A stretch of 14,689 nt of DNA. Source: Nitrospirota bacterium (lineage in GTDB: Bacteria; Nitrospirota; JACRHJ01). Numbering within the stretch: position 1 is the first letter of the stretch; the number at the start of each line of letters is the position of its first letter. Under the pieces are notes generated by a model. The model saw nothing but the letters and a program-made list of their open reading frames with translations, did no database searches and was not told where the DNA came from. Location of the stretch: positions 1-14,689 of the forward strand of contig DAHWTK010000037.1 in the NCBI GenBank assembly GCA_027328825.1. Direction: 5' to 3'. The position numbers and the translations under genes are program-made. Positions 1 through 6,027 of the stretch are shown piece after piece.

Positions 1-426
1 GTGGTCGAGAAAAATACAGCCCCAGTCGCCTGGTTTTGGCGTTTTTCCGGAGGAAGTGAAGGTGATTTCGCTGCCTTTTTCGCCCTCGGCGATAATCTTC
101 CCTTCCACACGTATGCCGCTGCCGGGGATCAATATCCTGGACGCTTCTCCGGCTTCTTCGGGTGTCGAGACAATTTTTTTGAAGAGCACGGTAGTTCCGG
201 GCGCGATTGTAAGCGTCACGCCCTCCGGCACGAATACAACGCCGTCTACCAGGACAGTTCCGCTCCACAGGGTATTGGTTTTTAATATATCGCCGCTTTT
301 ATATATTACAGGTTGTTCGGAAGCGATTGCGGAAGAAATAAACAGGATGGAAATCAGGAACATTGCAATTAAACTGAAAAAAGGGCCGACACGAGGGGCT
401 GCCCCTACGATATGGCAGGGGAGCAC
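1..426 (-). CDS. Secreted beta-helix-like protein, N-terminal part (runs off left edge)
   Basis: The minus-strand frame is open from 426 to base 1 and has no stop, so only about the first 142 residues are present. It starts with a hydrophobic export signal (FFSLIAMFLISILF, then SSAIAS). Next come GTVLVDGVVFVPEGVTLTI and APGTTVLF, a phrase typical of the capping rung of secreted right-handed beta-helix (pectate-lyase-fold) proteins, and then GIRVEGKIIAEGEKGSEITF. A role in surface or polysaccharide binding is inference. Two starts are possible. GTG at 426 has GGGAGG eight bases upstream and gives an n-region containing Arg. ATG at 363 has no ribosome site and no positive charge before the hydrophobic stretch. 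I chose 426, but bases 364-426 overlap palindromic repeats, so the start is uncertain. It lies 68 bp downstream of the three-repeat protein gene, in the same direction. Confidence 0.62.
   Translation of the reverse strand, partial: MLPCHIVGAAPRVGPFFSLIAMFLISILFISSAIASEQPVIYKSGDILKTNTLWSGTVLVDGVVFVPEGVTLTIAPGTTVLFKKIVSTPEEAGEASRILIPGSGIRVEGKIIAEGEKGSEITFTSSGKTPKPGDWGCIFLDH
391..409. repeat. Short GC-rich palindrome of a dispersed-repeat type
   Basis: GGGGC at 395-399 and GCCCC at 401-405 form a tight inverted repeat flanked by CGA and TACG. It lies between the three-repeat protein gene and the downstream beta-helix gene. The minus-strand phrase (GTAGGGGCAGCCCCTCGTG) resembles dispersed intergenic repeats common in Desulfobacterota and Nitrospirota genomes. 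That likeness is from memory and could not be searched here. A weaker hairpin (GGGAG at 418-422 against CTCCC at 436-440) lies next to it. Confidence 0.4.
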
Positions 427-460
427 CGGTGTGTCCTCCCTTATTTTAAAGCCGCCGGGT

Positions 461-484
461 TCCAGCTTTCGCGGGAATGACGGG
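461..484. repeat. SFPRK-type dispersed repeat, partial
   Basis: The segment carries CTTTCGCGGGAATGACGGG. Read on the minus strand in the frame of the downstream gene it gives PSFPRKLEPGG, close to the well-known 'SFPRKRES' translation of a palindromic intergenic repeat found in many Desulfobacterota and Nitrospirota genomes. Its 12-base core GCGGGAATGACG (471-482) recurs exactly at 13993-14004. Only one arm of the palindrome is well kept. It sits just past the 3' end of the three-repeat protein gene. Confidence 0.5.
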
Positions 485-494
485 AGAAAGTAAA

Positions 495-1622
495 TCATTT
501 TCCGCCCACCACATCCGCCGTTATGTCGAGACCGCCGACGGTCTTCCCGGCCTCGATGACTACGGAATGGTCAGGATCCCCGTCGTAGCGCCCCCAGTAC
601 TGGCCGTTGTCAACCGGCTTGCCGAGGACGCTCCTTGCGCCGAGGTAGTACTTGCCGGAGAACGGCACCTCCAGGTTGAATACCCCATCGTCTCCGGTCT
701 TGCCGGAGACTATAGCGGGCCGGTTTGTCATCGTGTCGTTTTTATACAGGCAGGCATACATGCCTTTAAGCGGTTTACCCGCTTTATCTCTGATAGTCCC
801 GGAGACGATGGTAAATCCCTGCCCGCCCGGCGCGGCCTTCTCTACTTTCATCATCACGGGAAATTCTACATGCAATACCTTCCCCTTATGCACCACGAGC
901 GGATTTACGTCGAGGTAGCCATAGTAATCTCCTACCTTGAGCGGGCCGGTTACCTCCCTGTTCATCCGTTTCCTCGCCACGAGGTAATATGTCCCCTCGT
1001 TCATCCGCATCTTGAAGCGGCCATCCACGCCCGTCGGCGGGGACATGTAATACCCGAGGCCCCTGAACGAGCTGTCGGAGTCGAGGTATATGTAAAGCGT
1101 CACGCCGTCGAGCGGTTTGCCGTCAAGGGTAACAGTTCCCTCTATGCCGCCCTTTTCTTTCTCCTTGCAGACGGTAGTCTCCCTGTTTTTGGGTTTTACC
1201 ATCAGGTTTATGGTGATTTTCGCCTTCCGGAACGGGTCTATTACAACTGGATTCCCGCCATAGAATGCGTAAAGGTCTCCGGGGGCCGGGCGACCGGCGT
1301 CGGCCAATCGACTGGCGTCGGAGCCCTTGTCCGGCCCGGCGAGCTTTTTCATCGCCGCGAGATAGAACTCTCCGCGCGGGAGCTTCATTTTGAACCTACC
1401 GTCAGGGCCGCTGGTTACGGGCGGTGCGGATTCCTTCCTGAAAAGCTCAGCCGGGTCGGTATATGCGTATACCGTCGCGCCAGGCACAGGCTTTGCGTGG
1501 AACATTACTCTTCCGGTAACAAAACCTGCCTGAGCGGCAAATAAGGCGGAAGGAAAAGCGAAAAGACACAGGACGCATACGAGGAAAAGCGCTGTCGCAT
1601 TTTTAATTGCTGAAACTTTCAT
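495..1622 (-). CDS. Secreted protein with three carboxypeptidase-regulatory-like (Ig-like) repeats
   Basis: A 375-residue protein with a Sec signal peptide (hydrophobic 11-28, likely cleaved after SALFAA near residue 30). Three beta-sandwich repeats follow, at about 33-142, 158-258 and 270-373. Each has the order G-x-V/I, G-x-P-x-x-G, DGRF or DGVF, YYL-x-A-R/K. Each repeat also ends with a related signature: GDLYAFYGGNP (115-125), GDYYGYLDVNP (231-241) and GQYWGRYDGDP (340-350). The fold matches carboxypeptidase regulatory-like domains, but there is no catalytic domain, so an enzyme is unlikely. An adhesive or scaffolding role at the cell surface is inference. ATG at 1622 has GGAG four bases upstream. 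The third repeat is strongly similar to the second repeat of the lipoprotein encoded at 3499-4308. An intrinsic terminator lies between this gene and the FG-GAP gene upstream, so it may rely on readthrough or on its own promoter, which I could not identify. Confidence 0.85.
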   Translation of the reverse strand: MKVSAIKNATALFLVCVLCLFAFPSALFAAQAGFVTGRVMFHAKPVPGATVYAYTDPAELFRKESAPPVTSGPDGRFKMKLPRGEFYLAAMKKLAGPDKGSDASRLADAGRPAPGDLYAFYGGNPVVIDPFRKAKITINLMVKPKNRETTVCKEKEKGGIEGTVTLDGKPLDGVTLYIYLDSDSSFRGLGYYMSPPTGVDGRFKMRMNEGTYYLVARKRMNREVTGPLKVGDYYGYLDVNPLVVHKGKVLHVEFPVMMKVEKAAPGGQGFTIVSGTIRDKAGKPLKGMYACLYKNDTMTNRPAIVSGKTGDDGVFNLEVPFSGKYYLGARSVLGKPVDNGQYWGRYDGDPDHSVVIEAGKTVGGLDITADVVGGK

Positions 1623-1650
1623 GTCGCTCCAGGCCGTATAGTGTCGGCGT

Positions 1651-1694
1651 TACAAAAACAGGCCGCCTACGGGCTGAATTTACCCATAGGCGGC
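1651..1694 (-). terminator. Intrinsic terminator after the FG-GAP gene
   Basis: On the minus strand a 12-base stem (GCCGCCTATGGG against CCCGTAGGCGGC, plus positions 1683-1694 and 1662-1673) closes a short loop. It is followed by CTGTTTTTGT. The single non-Watson-Crick position is U-G on the minus-strand RNA but C-A on the plus-strand RNA, so the hairpin was kept for the minus direction. It lies about 125 bp past the FG-GAP stop and only 40 bp before the next start. Confidence 0.75.
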
Positions 1695-1818
1695 TGATTC
1701 ATTTCATTTTGTCCATATAAGGGGCGCTTTCATGATTACTCTGCCCCCGGCCCGGTTCAGAAAAAATTCGATGCGGGTAAGGGCGGCGCAATCCTTGCCC
1801 CATCCAGCCTGGCCCACC

Positions 1819-3471
1819 CTAAAACTTTGCGCAGGCGCTCGCATTGAACACGTCGCTCATGCCGGGATTATAAGGCGCGGCAACGGCAACGGAGAGCGGA
1901 TACCTGAGACCCCTGGAAGCCAGGGCCATCGGGTAAAGTTTCTTCTGCATGGCCATCGACCTCGGCTCGACAATCTTTATCCTCTGGGCGGTATGGACGT
2001 TAAGCTTATAGGCTATAAGTCCGCTCGGGAATACCGCTTCGATGTCGTAGTTGCGCCTGTGGTCAACGCCGAAATGCTGGGTAAGCGGGTTCTGTGCGCA
2101 GAAACCGGTCGCCGTCTGGACCTCGCTCATACCCCTGTAGTGCCTCATGTCGCCCATGTGTCCGGTGTCGAATATGCGTATCTTGGTGCCGACACCGTCC
2201 ATATTGCTGATGGTGCCCTTGGCGTCAACTTCTATCCAGTTCTTGTTGACGTTCAGGTTCTTGAGAAGCGCGGCGGGCTCCGCCCAGTTTACGACGTAGA
2301 GGTCGAGGGACCCGTTGCCGTAGATGTCGCCGCAGGCCACGCCTTTCTTGCGGAAGGCAGTCATTTTGCAATCCGGATTCTGCTCTGTGATGTTCGTGAA
2401 CTTGCCGTTGCCGTCGTTTAAGTAAAGCTGGCTCGCGAACTTGCAGTCCGCCTCGTAAAGAGAGGGATAGCCGGAGTTGTTGATATCTACCCAGCACGGG
2501 CCCTTGCCCCAGTGGTCGGGCTTGTCGTCAAGTCCTGCGAAGTGGGTGACTTCAGTGAAGTGCCCTGTTCCGTCGCCGTGCATGAGTCTGTTCGGGCCGA
2601 CGTAGTTCGAGATATAGACGCTCATGTGGCCGGAGTGGTCATAGTCCGCCCAGGCGGCGCCGAGCGTCCAGTTCGGGTCGTCGAGTCCGGACTGCTTGGA
2701 GTAGTCTGCAAACCTGATGTGCCCCGGCGTGCTGACGTTTAAGTAGAGCTTGTTAGGCTCGCCTGCGGGGTAGCGGCCCCGGCAGACATAGAGGTCGTCC
2801 CAGCCGTCTTCGTTCACGTCCACGGCCTGCGCGCTCCAGCTCCAGCCGTATTCGTTGCCGAGGCCGGCCTGGCGCGTTACGTCCCTGAACTTGATATGGC
2901 CGGGAGTGGATTCGTTATGGAAAAGCCTGTTCTTTTTGCCCACGCCGTAATTGGAGAGGAAGAGGTCGAGCTTGCCGTCGTGGTCAAAGTCGCAGAGAAG
3001 GGCGCCATATGTGAAGTCCTTGTAGCCCGCGAGACCTGAGGACTCGGTAACGTCCTTGAACTTGCCGTTTCCGAGGCCCTTGTAGACCTTTACGGAATCC
3101 ACCTCGAACCTTCCGCCCTTGGCGACGATGAGATCCTCGTGTCCGTCGTTCGTGAGGTCGCCCATTACGGAGCCCATCGAGAAACCGGTATCCCACAGCC
3201 CGGCCTTCACGGTCTCGTTTGTGAACGTGCCGTTGCCGTTGTTGTGGTAAAGGACGTTATGTCCGCCCTTGTTTGACTTGAAAATATCGACCCGGCCATC
3301 GCCGTCGTAGTCGAAAAGTATTACCCCCTTGCCGTGTCCGTTGTCGTCAACCCCCGCCTCCTTCGCCACATTCTGGAAGAAGTGGAAGTTCTTTGCCGCA
3401 TTGGCGGATGCGGCGTAGACGACCAGCCCGACCAGCAGGGCCAGCATCATCAGTCTGCCCATAATCTTCAT
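1819..3471 (-). CDS. Secreted FG-GAP/VCBS repeat protein with C-terminal ASPIC/UnbV domain (CRTAC1-like)
   Basis: A 550-residue exported protein. The signal peptide (hydrophobic 7-21) probably ends at ANAA near residue 26. Seven FG-GAP/VCBS blades follow, each with a calcium-loop-like motif: DYDGDGRVD (54-62), DLTNDGHED (105-113), DFDHDGKLD (161-169), DVNEDGWDD (218-226), DYDHSGHMS (276-284), DINNSGYPS (329-337) and DIYGNGSLD (382-390). Seven blades fit a complete beta-propeller. Loops five and six end in Ser instead of Asp, so their calcium binding is doubtful. An ASPIC/UnbV domain follows at about 409-500 (NWIEVDAKGT, DGVGTKIRI, QHFGVD). A tail of about 50 residues shows no recognised domain. 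ATG at 3471 has a full GGAGG five bases upstream. It lies 27 bp after the lipoprotein gene and is probably co-transcribed with it. Proteins of this class are extracellular and mostly of unknown function. Confidence 0.9.
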   Translation of the reverse strand: MKIMGRLMMLALLVGLVVYAASANAAKNFHFFQNVAKEAGVDDNGHGKGVILFDYDGDGRVDIFKSNKGGHNVLYHNNGNGTFTNETVKAGLWDTGFSMGSVMGDLTNDGHEDLIVAKGGRFEVDSVKVYKGLGNGKFKDVTESSGLAGYKDFTYGALLCDFDHDGKLDLFLSNYGVGKKNRLFHNESTPGHIKFRDVTRQAGLGNEYGWSWSAQAVDVNEDGWDDLYVCRGRYPAGEPNKLYLNVSTPGHIRFADYSKQSGLDDPNWTLGAAWADYDHSGHMSVYISNYVGPNRLMHGDGTGHFTEVTHFAGLDDKPDHWGKGPCWVDINNSGYPSLYEADCKFASQLYLNDGNGKFTNITEQNPDCKMTAFRKKGVACGDIYGNGSLDLYVVNWAEPAALLKNLNVNKNWIEVDAKGTISNMDGVGTKIRIFDTGHMGDMRHYRGMSEVQTATGFCAQNPLTQHFGVDHRRNYDIEAVFPSGLIAYKLNVHTAQRIKIVEPRSMAMQKKLYPMALASRGLRYPLSVAVAAPYNPGMSDVFNASACAKF

Positions 3472-3498
3472 AAAACCCTCCTTTCAGGATTTAAAAAA

Positions 3499-4308
3499 TC
3501 ACCAGACCTTGTGCACCGTTATATCTATGTCTTTTATTTTCTGACCCTTTCTCAGCATAACACCCGACGGGTCGACCGTCCCTTCATCGTATCTGCCGTA
3601 AAAATCACCCACCTTCGGAGGGCCGCCGAAAGTGTCCCGCGCCTGGAGGTAGTAAGTTCCGCCCTTGGGGAGGTATACTACAAATTTACCGTCCGGCCCC
3701 GTCTTGTCAGATACGTATTTCGGCCTCTCGGACATCTGCGCATAGGTGTATACCTGCACGCGGAAACCCTGCATCGGGTTGCCGTCGCCGTCCAGTATCT
3801 TGCCGGATATGGACGTATCGGAAGGCGCCCAGGCGCCGAAATATTTTTTATCGTCTTCCTTTGTCCTGATGACGAGGTTCTGCGCCTGGATCACGCCTTT
3901 TTTCACGACGATGTCCACCATTGGGCTTTTCTTGTCCTTGCCCTCCCTGAGCGGACTTCCGGGCTCTCCGTCTTTGTGCTTGCGGGCAACTATCGTATAC
4001 TCGCCGTCCGGCAGGCCGACCTCGAAGCTGCCGTCGGCCTTTGTCGGCTCGGACATCACATAAGGCGGGCCGTGAGGTTCGGCGCCTTTCTCATAAACAA
4101 ATATGTATGCGCCTTCGACAGGTGTCGTCACAACGCCTCGGACGCCGGAACTCGAAGCCGTCCCGGCAGACTGGCCTGCGGAAGTCGCGCATCCCCCAAG
4201 ACCGACTAACGCCAGGACAATAGCCACTGCCGCAGCCGCAAATACGGCAATCTTAAAACGAACGAAAACCTTTTCGGCTCTCTCAGACCTTCCACTCTTC
4301 ACTATCAC
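3499..4308 (-). CDS. Lipoprotein with two carboxypeptidase-regulatory-like (Ig-like) repeats
   Basis: A 269-residue protein. A hydrophobic segment (19-36) runs into the lipobox LGGC at 37-40, so Cys40 is the predicted lipidated residue. The residue after it is Ala, not Asp, which by the E. coli rule points to the outer membrane. A Ser/Gly/Ala-rich linker (41-55) leads to repeat 1 (about 56-148) and repeat 2 (about 166-269). Repeat 2 contains SGKILDGDGNPMQGF, SDKTGPDGKF, TYYLQAR and GDFYGRYDEG. It aligns along its length with the last repeat of the 375-residue protein at 495-1622, including the shared RP-x-x-VS-x-KTG-x-DG-x-F run, so the two are paralogous. The start is GTG at 4308 with a weak GGGG upstream; a second in-frame GTG lies two codons later. 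It appears to be the first gene of its transcription unit. Confidence 0.83.
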   Translation of the reverse strand: MIVKSGRSERAEKVFVRFKIAVFAAAAVAIVLALVGLGGCATSAGQSAGTASSSGVRGVVTTPVEGAYIFVYEKGAEPHGPPYVMSEPTKADGSFEVGLPDGEYTIVARKHKDGEPGSPLREGKDKKSPMVDIVVKKGVIQAQNLVIRTKEDDKKYFGAWAPSDTSISGKILDGDGNPMQGFRVQVYTYAQMSERPKYVSDKTGPDGKFVVYLPKGGTYYLQARDTFGGPPKVGDFYGRYDEGTVDPSGVMLRKGQKIKDIDITVHKVW

Positions 4309-4326
4309 TACCCCGTTGATTCTTAA

Positions 4327-4355
4327 TTGTTAACAGAACCGGCCTTACTCGTCAA
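4327..4355 (-). promoter_or_regulatory. Possible sigma-70-type promoter of the lipoprotein/FG-GAP unit
   Basis: On the minus strand TTGACG (4355-4350) is followed after 17 bases by TAACAA (4332-4327). The -35 is good and the -10 matches only three of six consensus bases. It is the best candidate I see ahead of the GTG at 4308 and would give a very short leader. Confidence 0.3.
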
Positions 4356-4502
4356 TCGGTAAAACAGGTTCCCCTAATGAAAGTATGCAAAAACCGAACC
4401 AACACAAGATATGCGCTATATTTATTTAAACCTTTATTATCAATAAGATACAGTCTCCAGGCCCGGAAGCCGCATCATAACTGATGAAATTCCCGCAAGC
4501 AG

Positions 4503-4576
4503 GTGCGCGTTATTGCACAGTGCCACGGCGCTCCGCGCCTGTCGCCCCCGGTGGCAGGATATTGTCTATCCTGGCA
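4503..4576. other. Hairpin-rich intergenic element with alternative pairings
   Basis: The interval 4309-4647 contains no supported gene. Its left half is AT-rich. The right half holds nested inverted repeats: GTGC/GCAC (4503-4506/4515-4518), TGCCAC/GTGGCA (4521-4526/4551-4556), perfect GGCGC/GCGCC with a TCC loop (4527-4531/4535-4539), and TGGCAGGATA/TATCCTGGCA with one mismatch (4552-4561/4567-4576). The segment 4551-4561 can pair either left or right, but not both. It lies 3' of the AAA gene and 5' of the lipoprotein gene. It could be a structured 3' region or a small REP-like element; I do not recognise the family. Confidence 0.45.
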
Positions 4577-4606
4577 AAAACCTACTTTCTTTCCATTGAA
4601 AGGAAG
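4576..4606 (-). terminator. Possible weak terminator of the AAA gene
   Basis: On the minus strand CTTCCTTTC and GAAAGAAAG pair with one mismatch around an AATG loop (4606-4585). TAGG and then TTTTT follow (4580-4576). It lies about 40 bp past the AAA stop codon. The stem is AU-rich, so it is only a candidate. A run of seven T on the minus strand also lies closer to the stop, but without a convincing stem. Confidence 0.35.
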
Positions 4607-4647
4607 CAGGCAAAGGAAAAAAACAGGCAGCTCGGGCAGTTTTATTT

Positions 4648-5538
4648 TTAGAATGCGTAGTGGTGCGGACAGTCCCGGTCTCGCAGATCATAGTATTTTC
4701 TGGTCATGCCGGGGGACAGCCAGGGTTCTATCTCCTTCAGCGCCGCCTCGAAATGCCTCATGCCTATAATCTTTTCGCCGGATTTCACGGCGGATAACCC
4801 CGCGCGTTTGCAGAGAGATTCGATGTCCCAGCCGACGTATCCCTCTGTCAATTCGGCCAGGCGGCCTATTGTTACTTCGTCCTCCACTTTCTCGTAAAGC
4901 TTCATTTTTTCAAAATATACGTTCAGGATGCCCCTGCGGTCATCCACCGTTGGCGGGTGCATGAAAACTTTGCGGTTAAACCTGCGTTTTTCCTTGATAA
5001 TCGCCTGGTCTACCGTGTCTATTCTGTAGCAGGAGCCTACCAGCGCCACATCCCGGACGCCATGTAGCTGGTCTATTTCCTGTATGAATGCCTCGGAGAG
5101 CTCCCTGTCGGCAAAAGTAGGCGGAATACCGCGGAAATTCCCGGTTTCCCACTCGTAGTCCGCACCCTTCCTGGGGCAGAGCCACTCCGTATCCGAGATA
5201 AAAAGAACGCACGGGGCCTCGTGCCGGGCCTCGTGGAACGCGCGCCTTAGGGCCTCCGGCTTGCCGAGCATCTCCTGCCCGGAAATGTAGACATATCCGA
5301 CATTTGCCTCGGACGCGCAGGCCTCGGCAAGCATCGTTATGCCGACGCCGAGAGGCCCCCATATCATCACGCCGGAGGGGATTTCCACATTCATATCAAG
5401 GAGTTCCTGGCCCTTTGTGAGCGGCAGACAGACCATCTCTTTTAATATGGTCTTTATGTCCTCAAACCCGCCTATATCGTCCCATTTCATCCTCGGTTCG
5501 CGGACTTCGTAATATATGTTTGATAAAAGCTTGTGCAT
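4648..5538 (-). CDS. Stand-alone Cdc48-like AAA domain protein with degenerate ATPase motifs
   Basis: A 296-residue single AAA module like the second ring of Cdc48/p97. It opens with the family's entry motif MKWDDIGGFEDIK (17-29) and ends with the helical lid (GYVGWDIESLCKRAG) and the D2-like tail HFEAALKEIEPWLSP. The catalytic motifs are eroded. Walker A is GPLGVGIT (61-68), with Ile67 (codon ATA) where Lys is essential. Walker B is CVLFISDTE (110-118), not the usual DE pair. Sensor 1 has Tyr171 where Asn is normal. The arginine-finger pair survives (R186 and R189, in RRFNR). A pseudo-ATPase or regulatory subunit is inferred. I chose ATG at 5538 because GGAG lies nine bases upstream and the promoter at 5586-5614 would start transcription near 5579. 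The TTG at 5583 therefore lies just outside the transcript. It is a single-gene unit, separate from the upstream nitrogen operon. Confidence 0.85.
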   Translation of the reverse strand: MHKLLSNIYYEVREPRMKWDDIGGFEDIKTILKEMVCLPLTKGQELLDMNVEIPSGVMIWGPLGVGITMLAEACASEANVGYVYISGQEMLGKPEALRRAFHEARHEAPCVLFISDTEWLCPRKGADYEWETGNFRGIPPTFADRELSEAFIQEIDQLHGVRDVALVGSCYRIDTVDQAIIKEKRRFNRKVFMHPPTVDDRRGILNVYFEKMKLYEKVEDEVTIGRLAELTEGYVGWDIESLCKRAGLSAVKSGEKIIGMRHFEAALKEIEPWLSPGMTRKYYDLRDRDCPHHYAF

Positions 5539-5585
5539 CTGGTGATTCTCCGGATTGAATGATTTGCAGGGAAAATAGAGCAAGA

Positions 5586-5614
5586 ATCATACCAGAAAAG
5601 GCAGGGAGTGGCAA
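5586..5614 (-). promoter_or_regulatory. Sigma-70-type promoter for the AAA gene
   Basis: On the minus strand TTGCCA (5614-5609), an ideal 17-base spacer and TATGAT (5591-5586) are preceded by an extended -10 TGG. Each hexamer matches five of six consensus bases. The predicted transcript start near 5579 leaves a leader of about 40 bases before ATG 5538. It sits in the 110-bp gap after the nitrogen operon, so the AAA gene is probably expressed independently. Confidence 0.7.
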
Positions 5615-5648
5615 CGGAGTATTTTGGAGAATTTTATTTCAGTTCTAT

Positions 5649-6020
5649 TTACTTTTTTCGGCGGGGTTTTCTTGTTTCGCGCTCGACATCCGACTTGTCC
5701 AGGTAATGCCGCACTTTTTCAAGGCTTACCTCAGGCTGGACGGCTGAAAACGATTCCACATGTTTGCCCATGATGTCCGCTATACCGTTTAACGCCTCGT
5801 TCCTCGTGAAGCCGTATGCGGAGAAACCCTCGTCCGCGCGGGCCATGAATAGCGGTGTGCCGGTTTCCTTCAATTCATATTCCCAGAGATATACGTTCCA
5901 CCTGTAGGATTCAGTCTCCAGATAATATTTCCTGGCGGGAAGGCTTGGGGAGGCGGGCTTGTAGTCCCCGTCCTCCCGTATCGCAACCGTAATCTCAGAA
6001 TCCGTATATCTTTCGTGCAT
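5649..6020 (-). CDS. Hypothetical protein, last gene of the amtB-PII operon
   Basis: A 123-residue soluble protein that I do not recognise. It is rich in charged and aromatic residues, with a central part SYRWNVYLWEYELKETG that looks like paired beta strands. GFTRNEALNGIADIMGKHV follows, likely a helix, and the protein ends in a very basic tail (RETRKPRRKK). There is no signal peptide, membrane segment or metal motif. ATG at 6020 has AGG seven bases upstream, and the gene begins only 7 bp after the PII stop, so co-transcription with amtB and PII is very likely. A role in nitrogen control, for example as a PII partner, is inference from position only. The basic tail could bind nucleic acid or an acidic surface. 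Confidence 0.75.
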   Translation of the reverse strand: MHERYTDSEITVAIREDGDYKPASPSLPARKYYLETESYRWNVYLWEYELKETGTPLFMARADEGFSAYGFTRNEALNGIADIMGKHVESFSAVQPEVSLEKVRHYLDKSDVERETRKPRRKK

Positions 6021-6027
6021 AAAAAAC

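Noticed and set aside
372..405. Terminator between the three-repeat and beta-helix genes (GGGGC palindrome, then a T-run on the minus strand)
   Set aside because: The palindrome has a one-base loop and is separated from the T-run by 12 unpaired bases. It fits a dispersed repeat better.
477..1544. Long open frame on the plus strand opposite the three-repeat secreted protein gene
   Set aside because: It is the mirror of a clear gene with a signal peptide and recognisable domains. Its own translation has no family motif and it begins in a repeat.
1700..1760. Nine-codon minus-strand frame beginning ATGAAAGCGCCC in the gap after the FG-GAP gene
   Set aside because: It is too short to support, has no conserved feature and only a poor ribosome site.
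4460..4615. Possible bacterial SRP RNA (CCCGGAAG near 4463, GGAAGCAGG near 4602)
   Set aside because: The two fragments resemble parts of helix 8 but are about 140 bp apart and do not form the required stem with its tetraloop.
5539..5583. TTG start at 5583 for the AAA gene
   Set aside because: The promoter at 5586-5614 would begin the transcript near 5579, downstream of this codon. ATG 5538 has a proper ribosome site.
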